Below are positions 22,001-28,000 of a stretch of 36,851 nt of DNA, one piece after another (positions within the stretch are counted from its first letter, which is position 1; every line of letters begins with the position of its first letter). Source of the stretch: Acanthaster planci (lineage: Eukaryota; Echinodermata; Asteroidea; Valvatida; Acanthasteridae); NCBI RefSeq assembly GCF_001949145.1, contig NW_019091793.1, positions 1-36,851 on the forward strand, read 5' to 3'. The notes under the pieces were generated by a model. That model was given only the letters and a program-made list of their open reading frames with translations. It did no database searches and was not told the DNA's origin. A program made the position numbers and the translations under genes.

Positions 22001-25000
22001 TTTTAGTATGTCCCTAGAGAGTGTTACAGTAGGTGAGATAAGGCAAAATAAGAGTATTATACTGTGAAAGCAAAGTGGGCTGTGGAATAAAAGCCCCAAG
22101 TTTAATTAGAACGCCTACGTTGCGTGAGACTTAGGCGTGATTAATTTTATTAATCCTGGGGATACGCTTAATCCAGGAGAGTATGTCATTTATTGTAACA
22201 CCTAAAAATTGGTGAAATGGACCCTTGAAATAGCGATGTTATCAGTTGCAATTACATCGAGATCCTCAGACTTAATGGACCCGATGAAGGGTGTAAAAGT
22301 CATCTTGGCATGATTCACAGAAAGTCGGTCAGCTTTGAACCGCGACGATACTTTGGAAAGTTCTGTATTCACTGAGATAACAAGGGTATAGGAGTTCTAG
22401 TGCGAATAGGTGATGGTTTTATCAGTGACAAAAAGTAAGATGTAGAAGTGTAGAAAAGAAATGCAAAACATTAAGATTGAGGAAGAGGTTTTCTTATTTT
22501 CCTTTTTGTTTATAATTTTTATGTTTTATGTTAGTCCGTTCTTTTTATCCCTTTCAAAAAAAAGATCATTCTTGTTAATTGTAATACCGTGTTTTTGATG
22601 TACATACACTTCTGGTTTGTCGTGTATTTGGTCTCATATTATAATCATTTAAAAACAATATGTTTTCATTGGTCTGGCTATACACATCTTTAGCTGAGAA
22701 TTTTTATCTTTTGTATTTCCAGACAGCCCCTGAAGAACTTTTTTTTGTTTTATGTCCCTCTGTTTTCTGTTGACAGGATAAAACGGCCAAAGAGTGTGAT
22801 GACATTCAGCAAAAAATGTTCCAGTTGTTGGTGCAACATCCGAGTGTCGACATGACCCTGAAAAATAGCAAAGATCTCAACTGCTTGCATTTTGCTGCAG
22901 GCTCAGGAAATACGTTGTACGTGTTAAATGTGTGTGATTCCTACCTCGTGTAGAAATTTGCAGTACATATCGGAAATTTGAGTATCAAGTTGGATGCAAA
23001 CGCAATATAGGGATATTTGGAAATGTCCAAATTACCCAGCGTTTCATTACAAAAGTATTCTAAAGAGGCTTGGCGTTTAGCTAAATTTACATTGTAGGTC
23101 CACTTTATGTTTGTCGGAATACTGTTCCTGTCTATTAGGCTAGTATGCTTCAAAACTCATTGAAGCAAATCTATTTTTTTCATCTAGTGCGACCGATCAG
23201 ATTCTAGAGGTCAAGCCCTCCTTAATAAACACAACCCAAAATGATGGCTGTACAGCACTTCACCTTGCTGTCCTCGAGGGTCATGCTCATATTGTATCAA
23301 CCCTTGTGAAGCAGGTAAAGACAATGAAACTCTCTAGAGATAGAGGTTATTAAAGCGGATGCTACCATTAGTTACTGATACGAAAAAGTAAAAAAAAAGC
23401 AGCGTCCATGAAGACACGGGCTGTATAGTTCGGCGAACCTGTCGAAGCTTGTTTCCTTCAATGTATATTCATTCATTGCTGACCTATAAATCAATTTATT
23501 AAGAATGGAGAAGTTCCTTTTTAACAGGCTGACAAATGTTAGTGTATAGACATTTAATAAGAAAGTCCGTGACCTTATTGTTAAATGACTGGAGACCAAA
23601 TGGAAATTTTGAGTCTTAATGTTGCTTCTGTTGATAGAAAAATTGTTCGAAGGACCTTAAAAATGCCAAAGGATACACAGCACTGCACCTTGCTATTGTT
23701 AAGAAGCATTATGACTGTGCCAAGGCTCTGGAAGACAACGGTGCATTACGAATAGAGAAGTTCCTCTTTAACAGGCTGACAAATGTTAGTGAATGTACAT
23801 TATTTAAGAAGATCCAAGACCTTATTACTTATAAACGACTGGAGACCAGAAAGAAACTTCCTCAAATGGAAATTCTGAGTCAAAATGTTGCTTCTGTTGA
23901 TAGAAAAATTGCTCAAAGGACGTTAAAAATACCAAAGGACACACGGCACTGCATCTTGCTATTATCGAGAAGCATTACGAGTGTGCTAAGGCTCTGGTAG
24001 ACAACGGTGCCGACGTGAACGCCCAGGACGACAATGGCAACACCTGTCTTCACCTGGCTATGATGAAAGTTCTCACATCCATTGAAGCAATGCTTGATGC
24101 TGCATTGAAAGACAAAGTGAGTGTACTTTTTGTATTTTTTTGTTTTAATCCAAACAAATCTGCATTGGAAAACCTACTATTGTTTAGTTGGCCCCCTACC
24201 CTTAAGTTGTTAAATAACGCTCAAATAGCTGGGTTACGTTGTCCAATCTGATAGCCGAGGGGAAGCGAATTCCGCCCCAAAAGACTCGGCTGTGCCACGT
24301 CACACAAAAGAACTATTCCAACTGGTTACCTGTCCACTCGGGGGTACTGCAAGGATCTGTACTGGGCGCTCTATTGCTTTTGCTGTATGTCGAGGACTCT
24401 TTTTTCACCCGTCCCCGTTCTTGAGTCATGTGCAGAGTGGCGTATCCGGGGGGGGGGGGCAACTTGCACCGCGATGGATTTTTAAACAAACACTACTTCA
24501 TATGCGAGTGGCAAAGAAACCAACAGGTATATTTATTTATGAAATATCAGTACCCAAACCCTAAGGACACAACGCCAGCAAATATAAGCAAGGATCTCGG
24601 GACCGTGAGTAGGGCTTTTGAGTTTTCCCTCAAAAATGCATTTGAACGAGCCCTAGGTCGCATTTGCTTTTGAATATGCTCCGCCACACACCAGCGTGAT
24701 TTAGCCTGCAACTGGGACCCCATTTTGTTCCTCTTTTGTTTGTACTTCAAGGTTTTAGAAGACCACCCAGATGTTTTGTCAATCGGGGACTCTCTGTGAA
24801 TCGGGGAACTCATTGTCCTCTATTGTTCAGGATCCCCAACTGAATGCACAATCAAACTCATGGGTTGCAGTTTGTCAAAACAATCTTTTCCGATACTGGT
24901 CTAGTCGGCTGCATCAAAACGTAACCGCCTTAATTCTATATTTTCAAAGAGTGAAGTATATTTTTTCGAAGTCCGTTTTTCGGAGAGGAATTTTTCTAGC

Positions 25001-28000
25001 TTCGTTTGTAAGACATAGGCCCTACGTTTTTCAGAGTTGCTTTGCTTGAGACATACACCCTTCAGTTCTTTCTTATGAGAGATATTACTGGGGAACATTG
25101 TTTCTGTTTGGGGAACAAATCGTTTTTACGAGATTTTTTTTATGAAGTTTTTTCATGAGATATATTTATAAAGTTAATTTTCAAGAGATACATATCGTCG
25201 TGTGGATTTATCTCTCACAAATCAAACTTTAAAATGTTACTTATAAAAACGAACTAAAATGTTTTAATGACACGTATTTTCAGTTTTGTCGCATAATTGG
25301 TCTTTTATTTGTATTCAATATTCTGTTTTAATATTTATCTTTCATTGATTAATCTTTTTCAGGCGACTGGTTATACATTTTTAGTCTAGAGTTTTTATCT
25401 TTTGGAGTATTTCCTAGGCACAGTCCCTGAAGAACTTTTTTGTTTTATATCCCTCTGTTGTCTGTTGACAGGATAAAACCGCCATACTGTGTGATGACAT
25501 TCAACAAGAAATGTTCCAGTTGTTGGTGCAACATCAAAGTGTCGACATGACCCTGAAAAACAACAAAGATCTCAACTGCTTGCATTTCGCTGCAGGCTCA
25601 GGAAATACGTTGTACGTGTTAAATGTGTGTGATTCCTCCCTCGTGTAGAAATTTGCAATACATATCGGAAATTTGAGTATCAAGTTGGATGTAAACACAA
25701 TGCATGGATATTTGGAAATGTCCAAAGAGCTCAGCGTTTCATTAAAAAAGTCTGTAAAAAAAGGCTTGGCATTCAATTTATGGTTCAAATTACGTCTCTG
25801 TTCCTGTTTACTAGAGTACTATGCTTGAACATTCATTAAAGCAAATATAATTTTATTCATCTAGTGCGACGGATAAGATTGTTGAGGCCAAGCCCTCCTT
25901 AATAAACACAACCCAAAATGATGGCTGTACAGCACTTCACCTTGCTGTCCTCGAGGGTCACGCTCATATTGTATCGACCCTTGTGAAGCAGGTAAAGACA
26001 ATCAAACTCTCTACAGAAACAAGTTAAAGTGCATGCTACCATTAGTTACTGATAAGTTTAACAAAGCTTGTTTCCCTATAATTTGTATTCATTAATTGCT
26101 GACCCATAAATCAATGTATTACGAATAGAGAAGTTCCTCATTAACAGGCTGACAAATGTTAGTGTATGTACATTTTCTAAGAAGGTCCAAGACCTAATTA
26201 CTTTTAAACGACTGGAGACCAGAAAGGAACTTCCTCAAATGGAAATTCTGAGTCAAAATGTTGCTTCTGTTGATAGAAAAATTGCTCAAAGGACGTTAAA
26301 AATACCAAAGGACACACGGCACTGCATCTTGCTATTATCAAGAAGCATTACGAGTGTGCTAAGGTTCTGGTAGACAACGGTGCCGACGTGAACGCCCAGG
26401 ACGACGAGGGCAACACCTGTCTTCACCTGGTTATGATGAAAGTTCTCACATCCATTGAAGCAATGCTTGATGCTGCGTTGAAAGACAAAGTGAGTGTACT
26501 TTTTGATCTTTTTGTTTTAATTCAAAACAAATCTGCATTGGAAAACTTACCATTGTTTAGTTGGTTCTTCGCGATAGGTTATTAATTAGCCCTAAAAAGC
26601 TTGGTTAGTTAGCTCCGTCTCATAGCCGGGGGAAGCGAATTTTTCCCCCAAGAAACTCGGCTGCGCCATGTGTCATTGTTTTAAAACTTAGCACACATAT
26701 TAAGACACTCATTATCGTTTGTCAATCAAAGATACGATATGTTGCTACGGTCAAGTTCAAAGCTACACGTGTGGCACTCAACGTGCATTGAGCATCAAAG
26801 GGAGAAAATTATGCAATTTGGCTGACCTTTCTTGGAAAAATATGCACAGCCCAAGAACGGTATGATTTGTGGCGTTTTTCCAAATGGGAAGAATTTTTGA
26901 TACTGACGGCTGCTATACCTAAGGACTTTCTCCATTCTATGAAATCATTTGTTATGAAAATCAGACTTGCCCACTGGTAGAATATTAGCGACCCAGGAGT
27001 GAAATAATGGCAAATAAAAATAGGAGGGGTCAAAATTTGGTTTGGGGAGTTGAAATTTGTTACGTGTACCTGTTTTTGAGGTATTACAACATATCGGACG
27101 GTAGAAGCTATTCATTTTGGGTTTTTTCATAGTTTTTGGAAGAGAAAGAATATAGATCCTCAGATTGCAATTCTCTCATTTTTAAAAGGAAAATCTTATT
27201 TTTGCTGGTATGTTTGGCTTGGGATGCATGGTCCCCGCCCTCTACTTGATTCCGGCCTTGTAAAGGTTTGTCACCACGAGTCTCCTTTAGTTGGTTATTG
27301 GAAATTATGCCAGTGACCAAAGGTAAACAATAACACATAAATCGATAAATTCCTTGAGGTTGTTCATATAAGTTACTCAGGTTCGTGTATATTGTCTGCG
27401 GTATTTTCCGCTGATTGGAGCATCAAGTGGGCAACAGAGCTGGCCAAGGCTGCCTTTGTGCCAGTCGACGTCATATATGATACCAGTAACAGTCCTCTGA
27501 GCCTTTCCTGCTGGGATTTTCTACAGTGGCTTTAGAAGGTTCCAAGCCTTTCTTGCATTCGTTCCAACAAGGTGTTAAAAACCAAGTCCAACGATGCTAA
27601 TTTTTCCCATATTGAATCCGATTCCAAGTCTAATAAAAGTGGCACATCTCAATATCTCCCTTGCGATACGGGTTTTTGTACCCGTTTTTCTGCGAGTCCC
27701 TTCCATTATTGTCAAAATGGACGTGCCGTCACGACTCACTAGCATGTAATGGATATTGATTTGTTTGACATAATTATTACCGTGGAGAGGAAATACCACA
27801 GTGCATGCGCTTTATAGGCGAACTTGAAGAATGTTCTCAAGTTTAGGAAACTGGTTTTTGTCACTTCTTGAGACCAAAAAACCCGGACACCGAGCTTTTT
27901 TTTCAAAATGTTGTTCACGATAAATAAATAACAAAGGAAACAGTTGGCTGTAATCTTGTGCAAACATGTTTCCTTGCATCGAAAGTTCCTAAATGGCCGC

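Larger units (their letters stand above)
18022..22776. other. Intron C1-A2 (4.75 kb), filled with transposon debris
   Basis: In order it holds: a foldback element 18307-18852 containing a tRNA-like sequence; a sense LINE C-terminal fragment 18958-19310; a sense LINE RT fragment and dispersed module 19620-20250; a T-rich tract 20700-21280; and an antisense LINE 3' portion 21590-22470. The last 100 bp (22671-22776) match the same place in the next intron. 20250-20700 shows nothing I can name. Confidence 0.6.
22671..25361 (+). repeat. Ankyrin cassette copy 2 (A2-B2-C2 with flanking introns)
   Basis: This tandem unit of about 2.7 kb is alignable with copy 3 through exons and introns. Its start is set where the A2 upstream intron begins to match that of A3 (CTATACA..TTTTTATCTTTTG.. 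CCCTGAAGAACTTTTTT). It contains an extra truncated C exon (23638-23744) and the second copy of the LINE module. Confidence 0.85.

Noticed and set aside
23638-23744. Taken at first as a fifth functional C exon
   Set aside because: It is cut after 107 nt, has no donor, and its read-through frame does not match the next exon.
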